DNA of 9,430 nucleotides from Dialister sp. UBA6422 (GCA_002439665.1 DJPC01000105.1:1947-11376), one strand, 5' to 3'; shown: positions 1-7,213, numbered from the stretch's first letter. The notes: generated from the sequence alone by a model not told the origin. Numbers and translations: made by a program.

Positions 1-375
1 GATTCCCTGGCCAAAGAATTTCAAGTGCCAAGGCCGGCTTGTGGTTTCGGGATGAATATGAATCTTCTCTATGAAGTCATGGCAGACGTGGGGCTTTTAG
101 AAAAGCCGGTCCCTTCTTGCGACTTGGCTGTGAGGTATGACAAGGCAGATACTAAGTTGGTACAGATCCTGATGGATTGGCGGAAGAAAGGATATTCCGT
201 CATGGGAGTCAGCGCACGGAATACCATCGAGCCTGGAGATTATAAAATGATTGTATCTTATAAGAATGGGGAGTTTTTACTAGATGGCAAATCTTTTTCT
301 CCATCAGCAGTAGAAGAAAAACTGGGAGGTCTCTCTTATGCTTCATATCGCACTGGCCAAGGGGCGCATTGCTAA
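1..375 (+). CDS. hisZ: ATP phosphoribosyltransferase regulatory subunit HisZ, C-terminal part (5' end outside the window)
   Basis: The reading frame is open from base 1, so the gene begins upstream; 124 codons are visible before the TAA at 373-375. HisZ is a catalytically inactive paralogue of histidyl-tRNA synthetase. It assembles with short-form HisG to make active, histidine-inhibited ATP phosphoribosyltransferase in the cytoplasm. The visible part holds the segment matching class II synthetase motif 3 (GFGMNMNLLYEVM, residues 15-27 of the fragment). The Arg expected there in true synthetases is replaced by Asn, as suits a non-aminoacylating paralogue. The rest resembles the C-terminal region of HisZ. 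Position directly before a 210-aa HisG supports the call strongly. The last 38 bases overlap hisG, which is longer than a usual coupling overlap, and the final residues (SYASYRTGQGAHC) may be a non-conserved tail. Confidence 0.88.
   Translation, partial: DSLAKEFQVPRPACGFGMNMNLLYEVMADVGLLEKPVPSCDLAVRYDKADTKLVQILMDWRKKGYSVMGVSARNTIEPGDYKMIVSYKNGEFLLDGKSFSPSAVEEKLGGLSYASYRTGQGAHC
325..330 (+). promoter_or_regulatory. Ribosome binding site of hisG
   Basis: GGAGGT lies 7 bases upstream of the ATG at 338, inside the hisZ coding sequence. It fixes the hisG start even though this creates a 38-bp overlap with hisZ. Confidence 0.8.
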
Positions 376-970
376 GACAGTCATGAAACGTCTGGCGGAA
401 GGAGGATTCCAGTTTCCCGATTATTCTGATGAGAGCCGGAAACTCATTTTTACAGATGATCAAAATCGCATTGGGGTGACTTTGGTCAAGTCTCCTGATG
501 TGGCCGTCTATGTCCGTCGAGGCGCAGCAGATGCAGGTATTGTTGGGAAAGATGTACTGATGGAAGATGGGGAGGATGACGTGTATGAGATCCTAGACCT
601 TGGCATCGGTCGCTGCCGCATGGCCGTGTCCGGTATCAAAGGTCACCAGGATGTGATGAAGAAGCGTATTCTCACCGTGGCTTCTAAATATCCCCACATT
701 GCAAGAAAGTATTTTGATGGCCGGTTCCAGCCTATCGATATCATTAAGCTCAATGGTTCTGTGGAGCTCGCTCCTTTGGTTGGGCTTTCTGATGTGATTG
801 TAGATATCGTAGAAACTGGGACCACCCTTCGGGAGAATGGGATGGAAGTGTACGATGCTTTCCTTCATTTTTCCGCTCGCCTTATTTGCAACAAGGTTTC
901 TTATAAAATGAAACAAAAAGAATTGAAAGCGTTTATGGATTTAGTCAGACCAGAACATAGTAGACAGTGA
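338..970 (+). CDS. hisG: ATP phosphoribosyltransferase catalytic subunit, short form (HisG)
   Basis: Catalyses the first committed step of histidine synthesis, joining ATP and PRPP to phosphoribosyl-ATP. At 210 aa it is the short form, which lacks the C-terminal regulatory domain of the long enzyme and needs HisZ; hisZ lies immediately upstream. The N-terminus MLHIALAKGRI matches the family start (KIALPKGR). The segment NGSVELAPLVGLSDVIVDIV (139-158) leads into ETGTTLRENG (159-168), the PRPP phosphate-binding loop typical of HisG. RRGAADAGIVGKDVL (60-74) is another family motif. A strong GGAGGT at 7-base spacing supports the ATG at 338. Feedback control by histidine would act through HisZ (known for the family, not visible here). 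The gene ends with TGA at 968-970, just before the heptamer-repeat spacer. Confidence 0.97.
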   Translation: MLHIALAKGRIAKTVMKRLAEGGFQFPDYSDESRKLIFTDDQNRIGVTLVKSPDVAVYVRRGAADAGIVGKDVLMEDGEDDVYEILDLGIGRCRMAVSGIKGHQDVMKKRILTVASKYPHIARKYFDGRFQPIDIIKLNGSVELAPLVGLSDVIVDIVETGTTLRENGMEVYDAFLHFSARLICNKVSYKMKQKELKAFMDLVRPEHSRQ

Positions 971-1018
971 ATGGCTGATGGTAAACAGTAAACAGTTAAC
1001 CGTTCACCATCAGCTATT
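960..1018 (+). repeat. Degenerate heptamer repeats with imperfect inverted repeat, hisG-hisD spacer
   Basis: From 960 to 1008 the sequence reads as seven consecutive 7-base units: gtagaca, gtgaatg, gctgatg, gtaaaca, gtaaaca, gttaacc, gttcacc. Two are identical and most start GT. The same segment contains an inverted repeat, gctgatggt (974-982) against accatcagc (1006-1014), with further partial pairing inward and outward, so the mRNA could fold into a long imperfect hairpin. It has no following T-run, so it is not a canonical terminator. The first two units overlap the end of hisG. The 78-bp spacer runs to the hisD start. Confidence 0.6.
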
Positions 1019-1048
1019 AACAATCATTAGAAAGAAGGATTTATTATT

Positions 1049-2338
1049 ATGAATTGGATTACAGTACCAGAAAAAGGATTGTCTCTTCGCGAAGTACGTA
1101 CTTTGACAAATCGAAATGTAAATTTATCAGAAGACTTGGAAAAGTCAGTATCTGCTATTTTGGAACAGGTCAGAACTGGTGGCGATGCAGCCATTAAAGC
1201 TTTAACAAAGAAATTTGATGGAGTAGAACTGACAGACCTCAGAGTGAGCGAAGAAGAAATCCAGGAAGCTTTGACCAAAGTTACTCCAGAATTCCTGGCT
1301 GTACTGAAAGAAGCCAAAGCCAATATTGAAACTTTCCACAAAGAACAGGTGAGAAAATCCTGGACAAAGAATTTCAGAGACGGCGTAGTTTTGGGAGAAC
1401 AATTCCTTCCTATCCAGCGTGTAGGTGTCTATGTACCAGGTGGCCGTGCTGCTTATCCTTCTACGGTCCTTATGGATACTGTACCTGCCATGGTAGCTGG
1501 TTGTCCTTCTGTAGCTATGGCTACCCCTCCAGGAAAAGATGGCAAAGTCAATCCGAACATTCTGGCTGCTGCTTATGTAGCAGGGGTCAAGGAAATTTAT
1601 AAAGTAGGCGGTGCGCAGGGTATCGCTATGCTGGCTTATGGTACAGAAACTGTAGAACCAGTGTTCAAAATCGTAGGACCAGGGAATGCGTTTGTAGCTA
1701 TGGCAAAACGGTTGGTATTTGGTACAGTAGGTATCGATATGATTGCTGGTCCTTCAGAAGTATGCTGCGTAGCCGATGGCAGTGCCAACCCTACCTGGAT
1801 TGCAGCAGATCTTCTCTCTCAGGCAGAACATGATCCTAGAGCCGCTGTATTCCTGATTACCCCAGATAAGGAATTTGGCGAAAAGGTACAGGCAGAAATG
1901 CAGCGTCAGATGAAGGAACTTTCCCGTTATGAAATCATGAAGAGCTCTGTAGATGATTATGCCAAAGCTTTCCTTTGTAAGGATGCGGCTCAGTGCTTTG
2001 ATATTGTGAATAAGATTGCACCGGAACATTTGGAAGTAGAACTGCCAGATCCGAAGCAGTATTTGCCGCTTATTTATAATGCAGGCGCTATTTTCCTTGG
2101 TAAGTATACTTCTGAACCGATTGGTGACTATATGGCTGGTCCAAACCACACTTTACCGACTTCTGGTACAGCCGCTTTCTCCTCTCCTCTTGGCGTTTAT
2201 GATTTTGTTAAACACAGCAGCGTAGAAATGTATAACAAGGAAGCTTTCCAGAAGATTTCCAAGAAAGTCCAGCTTTTTGCTAAGGCAGAAGGACTCACGG
2301 CTCATGCACATGCCATGGAGGTACGAGATGAAGACTGA
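1049..2338 (+). CDS. hisD: Histidinol dehydrogenase (HisD)
   Basis: Zinc-dependent enzyme for the last two steps, oxidising L-histidinol through histidinal to histidine with two NAD+. The 429-aa length is typical. Family landmarks are all present: IVGPGNAFVAMAKR (208-221), IAGPSEV (232-238), SQAEHD (257-262) with zinc ligands Q258 and H261, the catalytic pair E326-H327 in APEHLE, D360 in IGDYMAG, AGPNHTLPTSG (363-373) and H419 near the C-terminus. These positions agree closely with the known E. coli active-site numbering. The ATG at 1049 has an AGAAGGA ribosome binding site about 9 bases upstream. By eye, valine codons are mostly GTA here, unlike the GTG-leaning hisA. The 3' end overlaps hisC by 11 bp. 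Confidence 0.98.
   Translation: MNWITVPEKGLSLREVRTLTNRNVNLSEDLEKSVSAILEQVRTGGDAAIKALTKKFDGVELTDLRVSEEEIQEALTKVTPEFLAVLKEAKANIETFHKEQVRKSWTKNFRDGVVLGEQFLPIQRVGVYVPGGRAAYPSTVLMDTVPAMVAGCPSVAMATPPGKDGKVNPNILAAAYVAGVKEIYKVGGAQGIAMLAYGTETVEPVFKIVGPGNAFVAMAKRLVFGTVGIDMIAGPSEVCCVADGSANPTWIAADLLSQAEHDPRAAVFLITPDKEFGEKVQAEMQRQMKELSRYEIMKSSVDDYAKAFLCKDAAQCFDIVNKIAPEHLEVELPDPKQYLPLIYNAGAIFLGKYTSEPIGDYMAGPNHTLPTSGTAAFSSPLGVYDFVKHSSVEMYNKEAFQKISKKVQLFAKAEGLTAHAHAMEVRDED
2317..2322 (+). promoter_or_regulatory. Ribosome binding site deciding the hisC start
   Basis: GGAGGT 5 bases before the ATG at 2328. The reading frame is open further upstream, from 2277, but that start has no comparable site and would add 17 residues lying inside hisD. 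Confidence 0.8.
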
Positions 2339-3407
2339 GTGGCTTAGAAAGACCATTGCACATTTCGATCCCTATTTTGTAGCACCTATTGCTGAAAAGC
2401 ATGTCATCAATGCCAATGAAAATTATCTCAATGTATTGTCTATTCCTTCCATTAAGGAAGAACTTCTTCAAGCGCTCAATGATTTTAAGCCCCAGCTATA
2501 TCCCAAGCCCATGGCAGACGACCTTAGATGTGCCTTAGCATCCTATATAGGATGTAAGGATAGCAATATCATTTGTGGTAATGGGGGAGATGAAATGATT
2601 TCTTATCTCTTGGGGACCTTTCTTGATCCAGGAGATCGCATTTTAGTCCATAGTCCTACCTTTGATATGTATGAATTGGGAGCAGAAACTTTAGGTGCTG
2701 CCACCATCAAAGTGAAAGATTTGCCAGGCTACAAGAGAGATAAAGAGGGGATTTTGGAAGCGGTGAAAAAGTACCAGCCAAAGGTCACTGTCATTTGCAA
2801 TCCTAATAACCCCACTGGCGAATTGCTTCCCGCTTCCTTTATCGAAGACGTACTGAAAGCAGCAGACCATATCGTCTTTGTAGATGAAGCTTATATGGAA
2901 TTTGCTCAGAAGGAAAGCGTCATTTCCCTCGTTGATCAGTATCCAAATCTCATTGTTTTGCGCACCTTGTCCAAGGCATTTGGATTGGCAGGAATGCGTT
3001 GCGGGTACTTGGTGGCCAAGGAAGATCTCATTGAGGCGATTGCTAAAATCAAAGCACCTTACAATTTGAATTCCTTTACACAGCTCTTTGCATCTATCGT
3101 GGTCCGTCATAGAGATGATATTTTCAAAGTACGAGATGATATTGTATCTGAAAGAGATCGTCTCTATGGTCTTTTGCAGAAGATCCCTGGGGTGACGGTC
3201 TATCCTTCTTGCACCAATTTCCTTTTGGTACAGGTTAAAGAAAAACAGGAAGAAATTTTTGAAGCTCTTCGTCAAAAAGATATTTTGGCTAAAATTTATA
3301 GAAACAGCCAGGATATTCCTAATGGTTTCCGTATCACCGTAACGACTCCAGAAGTAGATGATGTATTAGTGGATGTTTTTTCCAAAACTCTTACAGAAAA
3401 TGAATAA
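2328..3407 (+). CDS. hisC: Histidinol-phosphate aminotransferase (HisC)
   Basis: PLP enzyme that moves an amino group from glutamate to imidazole acetol phosphate, giving histidinol phosphate. The 359-aa protein from the ATG at 2328 has the family length. Aminotransferase class I/II motifs are clear: CNPNNPTGE (157-165), VDEAYMEF (185-192) with PLP-contacting D186 and Y189, LRTLSKAFGLAGMRCGY (211-227) with Schiff-base lysine K216 and phosphate-binding R224, and R335 in GFRITV, the expected substrate-carboxylate arginine. A longer open frame back to 2277 is rejected because of the strong ribosome binding site at 2317-2322. Its start overlaps the end of hisD by 11 bp, so the two are probably translationally coupled. 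It is followed by a 126-bp spacer with a strong hairpin. Confidence 0.96.
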   Translation: MKTEWLRKTIAHFDPYFVAPIAEKHVINANENYLNVLSIPSIKEELLQALNDFKPQLYPKPMADDLRCALASYIGCKDSNIICGNGGDEMISYLLGTFLDPGDRILVHSPTFDMYELGAETLGAATIKVKDLPGYKRDKEGILEAVKKYQPKVTVICNPNNPTGELLPASFIEDVLKAADHIVFVDEAYMEFAQKESVISLVDQYPNLIVLRTLSKAFGLAGMRCGYLVAKEDLIEAIAKIKAPYNLNSFTQLFASIVVRHRDDIFKVRDDIVSERDRLYGLLQKIPGVTVYPSCTNFLLVQVKEKQEEIFEALRQKDILAKIYRNSQDIPNGFRITVTTPEVDDVLVDVFSKTLTENE

Positions 3408-3423
3408 GTATTGTTAGCGTTAC

Positions 3424-3474
3424 CATAAGCGGCTAGGAATTAGAATTACATATCTTAATCCCTAGCCGCTTATG
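3424..3474 (+). repeat. Long hairpin in the hisC-hisB spacer
   Basis: A perfect 14-bp inverted repeat, cataagcggctagg (3424-3437) against cctagccgcttatg (3461-3474). After one mismatch, about five more pairs form (3439-3443 with 3455-3459), leaving an 11-base loop. No T-run follows the stem directly, and hisB must be expressed from the same operon, so this is unlikely to be a full terminator. It may act in mRNA stability, processing or partial attenuation, or be a palindromic repeat copy. The rest of the 126-bp spacer (3408-3533) holds only the hisB ribosome binding site; I see no convincing promoter. Confidence 0.7.
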
Positions 3475-3533
3475 TCCCATTTCGCTTATTTTTCCAATGA
3501 CTTTATTGATGGATAAGAAGGAGGAATATATGT

Positions 3534-4115
3534 ATGGCACGTATGGCTTCGCTTAGGCGTACCACAGGGGAGACAGATATTTCTATCACTCTAGAAATCG
3601 ATGGCAATGGTATTTTTCAAGGAAGCTCTGGCATTGGTTTCTTTGACCATATGCTTAATCTTTTATGCGTCCATAGTGGGATGAATCTCTCTCTTACTTG
3701 TAAGGGGGATTTGGAAGTAGATAATCATCACACCGTGGAAGATATTGGTATCACATTGGGAGAGGCCTTTCAAAAAGCTTTAGGTGATAAAAAAGGCATT
3801 CATCGCTATGGATGTTTCTTCTGTCCTATGGATGAAGTCTTGTCTCGTATTGTACTAGATATCTCTGGTCGTCCTTATTTGGTTTTTGATGTACACATTC
3901 CAGTAGAACGGATTGGTTCCTTTGAGACGGAGATGACAAGGGAATTTTTCTTAGCCTTTGCCAATCACAGTCTCATGAATCTTCATATGGCAGTGCTCTA
4001 TGGTATCAATGGACACCATATGGTGGAGTCTTTATTCAAAGGTATCGGACATGCACTGAAAGAAGCTGTGACTATCGAAGGAGATCGGGTGCTATCTAGT
4101 AAAGGGGTGCTGTAA
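3534..4115 (+). CDS. hisB: Imidazoleglycerol-phosphate dehydratase (HisB)
   Basis: Manganese enzyme that dehydrates imidazoleglycerol phosphate to imidazole acetol phosphate. At 193 aa it is the single-domain form, without the N-terminal histidinol-phosphatase domain of the enterobacterial fusion, so that phosphatase must be encoded elsewhere. Motifs: FFDHM (36-40), DNHHTVED (63-70) and the C-terminal NLHMAVLYGINGHHMVE (149-165), which together supply the His/Glu ligands of the two metal sites. AAGGAGGA (3518-3525) lies 8 bases before the ATG at 3534. An ATG at 3530 is out of frame, and Met4 (3543) is a possible alternative start. The stop codon TAA shares its last A with the ATG of hisH. Confidence 0.97.
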   Translation: MARMASLRRTTGETDISITLEIDGNGIFQGSSGIGFFDHMLNLLCVHSGMNLSLTCKGDLEVDNHHTVEDIGITLGEAFQKALGDKKGIHRYGCFFCPMDEVLSRIVLDISGRPYLVFDVHIPVERIGSFETEMTREFFLAFANHSLMNLHMAVLYGINGHHMVESLFKGIGHALKEAVTIEGDRVLSSKGVL

Positions 4116-4729
4116 TGAAAGTCGCTATTATTGATTACGAAGCAGGCAATTTGAAGAATGTAGAACGCGCTGCCCAAAGAGCAGGTCTCTCTGTGATGGT
4201 CACTAGAAATAGAGAGGATATCCGAAGGGCTAAGGCATTGATCCTTCCTGGTGTGGGGGCTATGAAGGATGCCATGGATCATCTGCAGAAATTCCACTTG
4301 GATGAGGCGATTCGTGAAGAAGTGAAACAAGGGAAAAAATTGATGGGGATTTGTCTAGGTATGCAAGCTTTATATACTCTATCTGAAGAAGGAGGGGAGA
4401 TTCCAGCTTTAGATCTCCTTCCTGGGCGTATTTCCTTATTTCCTAAAGGCACTTTGAAAATTCCTCATATGGGATGGAATGAATTGATTCTACGAAGAGA
4501 GCATCCTTCCTTGGAAGGGCTTCCTCCTCATCCTTATGTGTACTTTGTACATTCCTATTACAAAACCCCTACGGATAGTGAGGATGTCGTGGCTACTGCA
4601 GACTATGGAGTGCAAGTCCCTGCTGTGGTAGGAAAAAATAATATACTAGGATTTCAGTTTCACCCAGAGAAATCGGGAGATGTGGGACTGAAAATTTGGA
4701 AAAATACAGCAAAGTGGTTGATGACATGA
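4115..4729 (+). CDS. hisH: Imidazole glycerol phosphate synthase, glutamine amidotransferase subunit (HisH)
   Basis: Class I glutaminase subunit that releases ammonia from glutamine and passes it to HisF. The 204-aa protein has a complete triad: nucleophile C80 in GICLGMQ, then H183 and E185 in QFHPEKS. Further family motifs are YEAGNLKN (8-15), LPGVGAM (44-50, oxyanion-loop region), IPHMGWN (116-122) and YFVHSYY (143-149). It starts in a TAATG overlap with hisB, with AAAGGGG about 7 bases upstream, and ends in an ATGA overlap with hisA. This tight packing suits co-translation of pathway proteins. hisF, its partner, follows one gene later. Confidence 0.97.
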   Translation: MKVAIIDYEAGNLKNVERAAQRAGLSVMVTRNREDIRRAKALILPGVGAMKDAMDHLQKFHLDEAIREEVKQGKKLMGICLGMQALYTLSEEGGEIPALDLLPGRISLFPKGTLKIPHMGWNELILRREHPSLEGLPPHPYVYFVHSYYKTPTDSEDVVATADYGVQVPAVVGKNNILGFQFHPEKSGDVGLKIWKNTAKWLMT

Positions 4730-5442
4730 AAATCTTTCCAGCAATTGATATAGAAGACGGCCATTGCGTGCGTCTTAAACAAGGTAAACTGCAAGATATC
4801 ACCGTATATGGGAATGATCCTTTGGAAATGGCTTTGAAATGGCAAAAATTAGGGGCCAAGTATCTCCATGTGGTCGATTTGGATGGAGCTTTCAAAGGTG
4901 GCGGTGAAAATACAGAAGTGATTCATCGTATGTGTGAAGTGCTTTCTATTCCGATCGAGGTGGGTGGTGGTATACGCACCGAAGAAGCCATCAAAACACA
5001 TCTGGAAAATGGTGTGGATCGCGTGATTATTGGTTCCAAAGCCGTGGTTTCTCCTTATTTTGCTATTCAAGCAGCCAAAAAATATGGTAGCCAGCATATC
5101 GCTGTTTCTGTGGATGCCCATGGAGATACCGTAGCTACCCATGGATGGGTGGATGGCAGCAACCAGAAGGTACTTCCTTTTGTGAAAACACTATTGGAAC
5201 ACGGGGTGAATACCATCGTCTATACGGATATCAGTCGAGATGGTATGCTTACAGGTCCTAACTTTGAAATGATGGAAACCCTGCAAGCTTTGCCAGGCAT
5301 TCATCTCATTGCTTCCGGCGGTGTTTCTTGCGCTAAAGACTTGAAACGACTTTCTGATATGGGTGTCTACGGTGCCATTACAGGGAAAGCTCTCTATGAA
5401 GGCCGTGTCACGATGGAAGAGATTGTCAGCATCCAAGAGTAA
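4726..5442 (+). CDS. hisA: ProFAR isomerase (HisA)
   Basis: (βα)8-barrel enzyme (phosphoribosylformimino-5-aminoimidazole carboxamide ribotide isomerase) that performs an Amadori rearrangement of ProFAR to PRFAR. From the ATG at 4726 the protein is 238 aa, starting MKIFPAIDIEDGHCVRLKQG, the standard HisA N-terminus. Catalytic D8 and D130 (VSVD) are present, with T167 in YTDISRDGM the likely third active-site residue. Phosphate-binding glycine motifs are VGGGIR (79-84) and ASGGV (196-200). An upstream in-frame ATG at 4696 would add ten residues absent from the family and lies within hisH, so it is rejected. The chosen ATG overlaps the hisH stop (ATGA) and has no good Shine-Dalgarno sequence, so translation probably depends on ribosomes finishing hisH. 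Confidence 0.96.
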   Translation: MKIFPAIDIEDGHCVRLKQGKLQDITVYGNDPLEMALKWQKLGAKYLHVVDLDGAFKGGGENTEVIHRMCEVLSIPIEVGGGIRTEEAIKTHLENGVDRVIIGSKAVVSPYFAIQAAKKYGSQHIAVSVDAHGDTVATHGWVDGSNQKVLPFVKTLLEHGVNTIVYTDISRDGMLTGPNFEMMETLQALPGIHLIASGGVSCAKDLKRLSDMGVYGAITGKALYEGRVTMEEIVSIQE

Positions 5443-5555
5443 AATGTTTGGGGTGACTGGTGACTAGAAAAAGATGAGTAGCTAGTGATTTGGGACAATG
5501 AGTCTAATCCTCATTCTTAGCTACTTTTATTACATAAGGGAAATGGGGAGATACT
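5443..5555 (+). repeat. hisA-hisF spacer with tandem heptamers and nested inverted repeats
   Basis: This 113-bp noncoding spacer begins with two tandem 7-base units, gtgactg and gtgacta (5453-5466). They are followed by an inverted repeat agtagcta (5477-5484) against tagctact (5518-5525). Nested inside is a 6-bp hairpin, aatgag (5497-5502) against ctcatt (5510-5515), with a 7-base loop. No terminator-like T-run directly follows a strong GC stem. The spacer ends with the hisF ribosome binding site (GGGGAG, about 6 bases before the ATG). Function is unknown. Confidence 0.5.
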
Positions 5556-6311
5556 ATGCTTGCCAAACGAATTATTCCTTGCCTGGATGTCAATCATGGC
5601 CGAGTGGTGAAGGGAAAACAATTTCAACATTTGAAAGATGTAGATGATCCAGTCACGTTGGGAACATATTATTCTGATTCCGGAGCAGATGAATTGGTAT
5701 TTTATGATATTACTGCTACCCATGAAGGAAGAGACATCTTTGTAGACACAGTGAAAGCCATTGCTGATAGGCTTACCATTCCTTTCACTGTAGGCGGTGG
5801 CATTCGGAAAGCTGATGATTTTCGTACCATGCTCTTGGCAGGGGCTGATAAAGTATCTGTCAATTCAGCAGCAGTGCGACATCCAGAAATCATTAGAGAA
5901 AGTGCCGAGCGTTTTGGAAACCAATGTGTGGTACTTTCCATTGATGGCAAACGAAATGACCAAGGCGGCTGGGATGTCTATGTAGAAGGAGGTCGCAAGA
6001 ACACAGGCATTTCTGTGGTGGAATGGGCAAGGAAAGGCATGGAACTAGGAGCTGGAGAAATCTGCATGAATTCTATGGATTCTGATGGAGAGAAACAAGG
6101 TTACGACTTGGAACTCATACGTGTTTTGTCAGATACATTATCTATCCCTGTCATTGCATCCGGCGGTGCTGGGAAAATGGAGGATTTCCTCACTGCTTTT
6201 GAGGCAGGTGCAGATGCCGCTCTAGCTGCTTCTGTGTTTCACTTCGGAGAAATCAAAATCTCAGAGTTAAAAAAATATTTGGCAGATCATGGAGTATCCA
6301 TCCGGCTGTAG
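5556..6311 (+). CDS. hisF: Imidazole glycerol phosphate synthase, cyclase subunit (HisF)
   Basis: (βα)8-barrel cyclase that combines PRFAR with ammonia channelled from HisH, giving imidazoleglycerol phosphate and AICAR, which returns to purine synthesis. The 251-aa protein starts [12 protein letters not shown]. The catalytic aspartates D11 and D130 (SID) are in place, and residues known to gate the ammonia channel are conserved (R5, E46, K99 and a Glu at 168). VGGGIR (79-84), [14 protein letters not shown] and ASGGAG are the usual phosphate and active-site motifs. It lies after a 113-bp spacer, not overlapped with hisA, with GGGGAG about 6 bases upstream. Confidence 0.97.
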   Translation: MLAKRIIPCLDVNHGRVVKGKQFQHLKDVDDPVTLGTYYSDSGADELVFYDITATHEGRDIFVDTVKAIADRLTIPFTVGGGIRKADDFRTMLLAGADKVSVNSAAVRHPEIIRESAERFGNQCVVLSIDGKRNDQGGWDVYVEGGRKNTGISVVEWARKGMELGAGEICMNSMDSDGEKQGYDLELIRVLSDTLSIPVIASGGAGKMEDFLTAFEAGADAALAASVFHFGEIKISELKKYLADHGVSIRL

Positions 6312-6441
6312 TGGGTAAAAGATTCTGTGTGAAATGTGACACGGTAGGATTCAAGTAGCACCAGAACCTTTAGGTATAAGATTTTAATTGAAATGATAGG
6401 GTAGCCATTAAGTAGCTACGTGCCATGAAAGGGGAGCAAGT
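6312..6441 (+). other. hisF-hisIE spacer, noncoding
   Basis: 130 bp without a convincing gene. Weak structures only: a 6-bp stem with one wobble pair (ctgtgt 6325-6330 with acacgg 6339-6344), and gtagc (6401-6405) against gctac (6415-6419). The word aagtagcta (6410-6418) also occurs in reverse orientation in the hisA-hisF spacer (5518-5526), hinting at a shared repeat origin. The hisIE ribosome binding site (GGGGAG) is near 6431-6436. No clear promoter was recognised. Confidence 0.4.
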
Positions 6442-7119
6442 ATGGAAACAGTCAATATGCAGGATATTAAATTCGATGAGAAAGGTCTTGTGCCTGCTAT
6501 CGTGCAGGATGCACGGAGCGGTGAGGTCTTGATGATGGCTTATATGAATGCTGAATCTTTACAGAAAACGGTGGAAAGCGGAGAGACCTGGTTCTTTAGC
6601 CGCAGCCGTCAGAAACTTTGGCATAAAGGGGAAGAATCGTCTCATTTTCAGCATGTGAAGCGTATCTACGTGGATTGTGATGCTGATACTTTGGTGGTAC
6701 AGGTGATTCCGGATGGACCGGCTTGCCATACCAATAACCCCACTTGCTTCTATCGCAGCCTGGCAGGATGGGATAATGAAGCGTCGAAGGGCAATCTGTC
6801 CATTTTGCACACCCTCTTTGAAGAAATCAAAGACCGCAGGCTTCATCCCAAGGAAAAATCCTATACCAATTACTTGCAGCAGGAAGGAAAAAATAAAATC
6901 GACAAAAAGATTGGAGAAGAAGCCTCAGAAGTTATCATTGCTGACCAGCACCAAGATAAAGAAGAAATCATTGATGAATCCTGTGACCTTTTGTATCATC
7001 TTTTTGTCATGTGGGAAAACTCTGGTGTCGATTTGTATGATATTATGAAAAAATTGGAAGCTAGGGATAAAAAGAAGGGAAATAAAAAGAAAGTAGGACA
7101 TCAGGATAAAATTTTTTAA
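6442..7119 (+). CDS. hisIE: Bifunctional phosphoribosyl-AMP cyclohydrolase / phosphoribosyl-ATP pyrophosphohydrolase (HisIE)
   Basis: Carries out steps 2 and 3: the C-terminal HisE domain removes pyrophosphate from PR-ATP, then the N-terminal HisI domain opens the purine ring of PR-AMP. HisI (about 1-112) shows [18 protein letters not shown] (53-70), DCDAD (78-82) with metal-binding D78, D80 and D82, and zinc ligands C79, C95 and C102. HisE (about 118-208) shows [19 protein letters not shown] (149-167) with the metal-binding EExxE, and DESCDLLYH (178-186). The order and 225-aa length fit a HisIE fusion. The last 17 or so residues are an unusual Lys-rich tail (KKKGNKKK). It is the last his gene, ending 10 bp before a terminator stem. 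Confidence 0.97.
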   Translation: METVNMQDIKFDEKGLVPAIVQDARSGEVLMMAYMNAESLQKTVESGETWFFSRSRQKLWHKGEESSHFQHVKRIYVDCDADTLVVQVIPDGPACHTNNPTCFYRSLAGWDNEASKGNLSILHTLFEEIKDRRLHPKEKSYTNYLQQEGKNKIDKKIGEEASEVIIADQHQDKEEIIDESCDLLYHLFVMWENSGVDLYDIMKKLEARDKKKGNKKKVGHQDKIF

Positions 7120-7129
7120 ATATAGTGGA

Positions 7130-7174
7130 AAATAAAGATGCGGCGTATCTATGAAAAATGCTGCATCTTTATTT
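7130..7174 (+). terminator. Rho-independent terminator of the his operon
   Basis: A 12-bp perfect inverted repeat, aaataaagatgc (7130-7141) against gcatctttattt (7163-7174), extends inward by several pairs including wobbles. A-rich on the 5' side and T-rich on the 3' side, it could stop transcription from either direction. It begins 11 bases after the hisIE stop and lies outside the IS66 element. The flanking bases 7175-7213 hold nothing else I recognise. Confidence 0.75.
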
Positions 7175-7213
7175 GATTGAAATAAGAAGTTAGCAGATAG
7201 GCATTGAAACAGT

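Noticed and set aside
209..463. Antisense and alternative-frame open frames lying over the his genes, such as this one and others at 1754-2149, 2691-3275 and 4849-5142
   Set aside because: They lie opposite or across well-conserved his genes, show no recognisable domains, and are explained as shadows of the real coding frames.
960..1008. CRISPR-like repeats
   Set aside because: The units are 7 bases and contiguous, with no spacers between them.
971..1048. T-box or other riboswitch in the his operon spacers
   Set aside because: No T-box consensus or known aptamer pattern is recognisable, and the spacers are too short; such a leader would be expected upstream of hisZ, outside the window.
2277..2327. 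Upstream in-frame extension of hisC
   Set aside because: It would overlap hisD by 62 bp and lacks a ribosome binding site; the GGAGGT before 2328 and the normal HisC length favour the shorter form.
3424..3474. The hisC-hisB hairpin as an operon terminator
   Set aside because: No U-tract follows the stem, and hisB to hisIE have no visible promoter and need transcription from upstream.
4696..4725. Ten-residue N-terminal extension of hisA
   Set aside because: HisA proteins begin at the MKIFPAIDI-type strand; the extension is inside hisH, and the ATGA coupling marks 4726.
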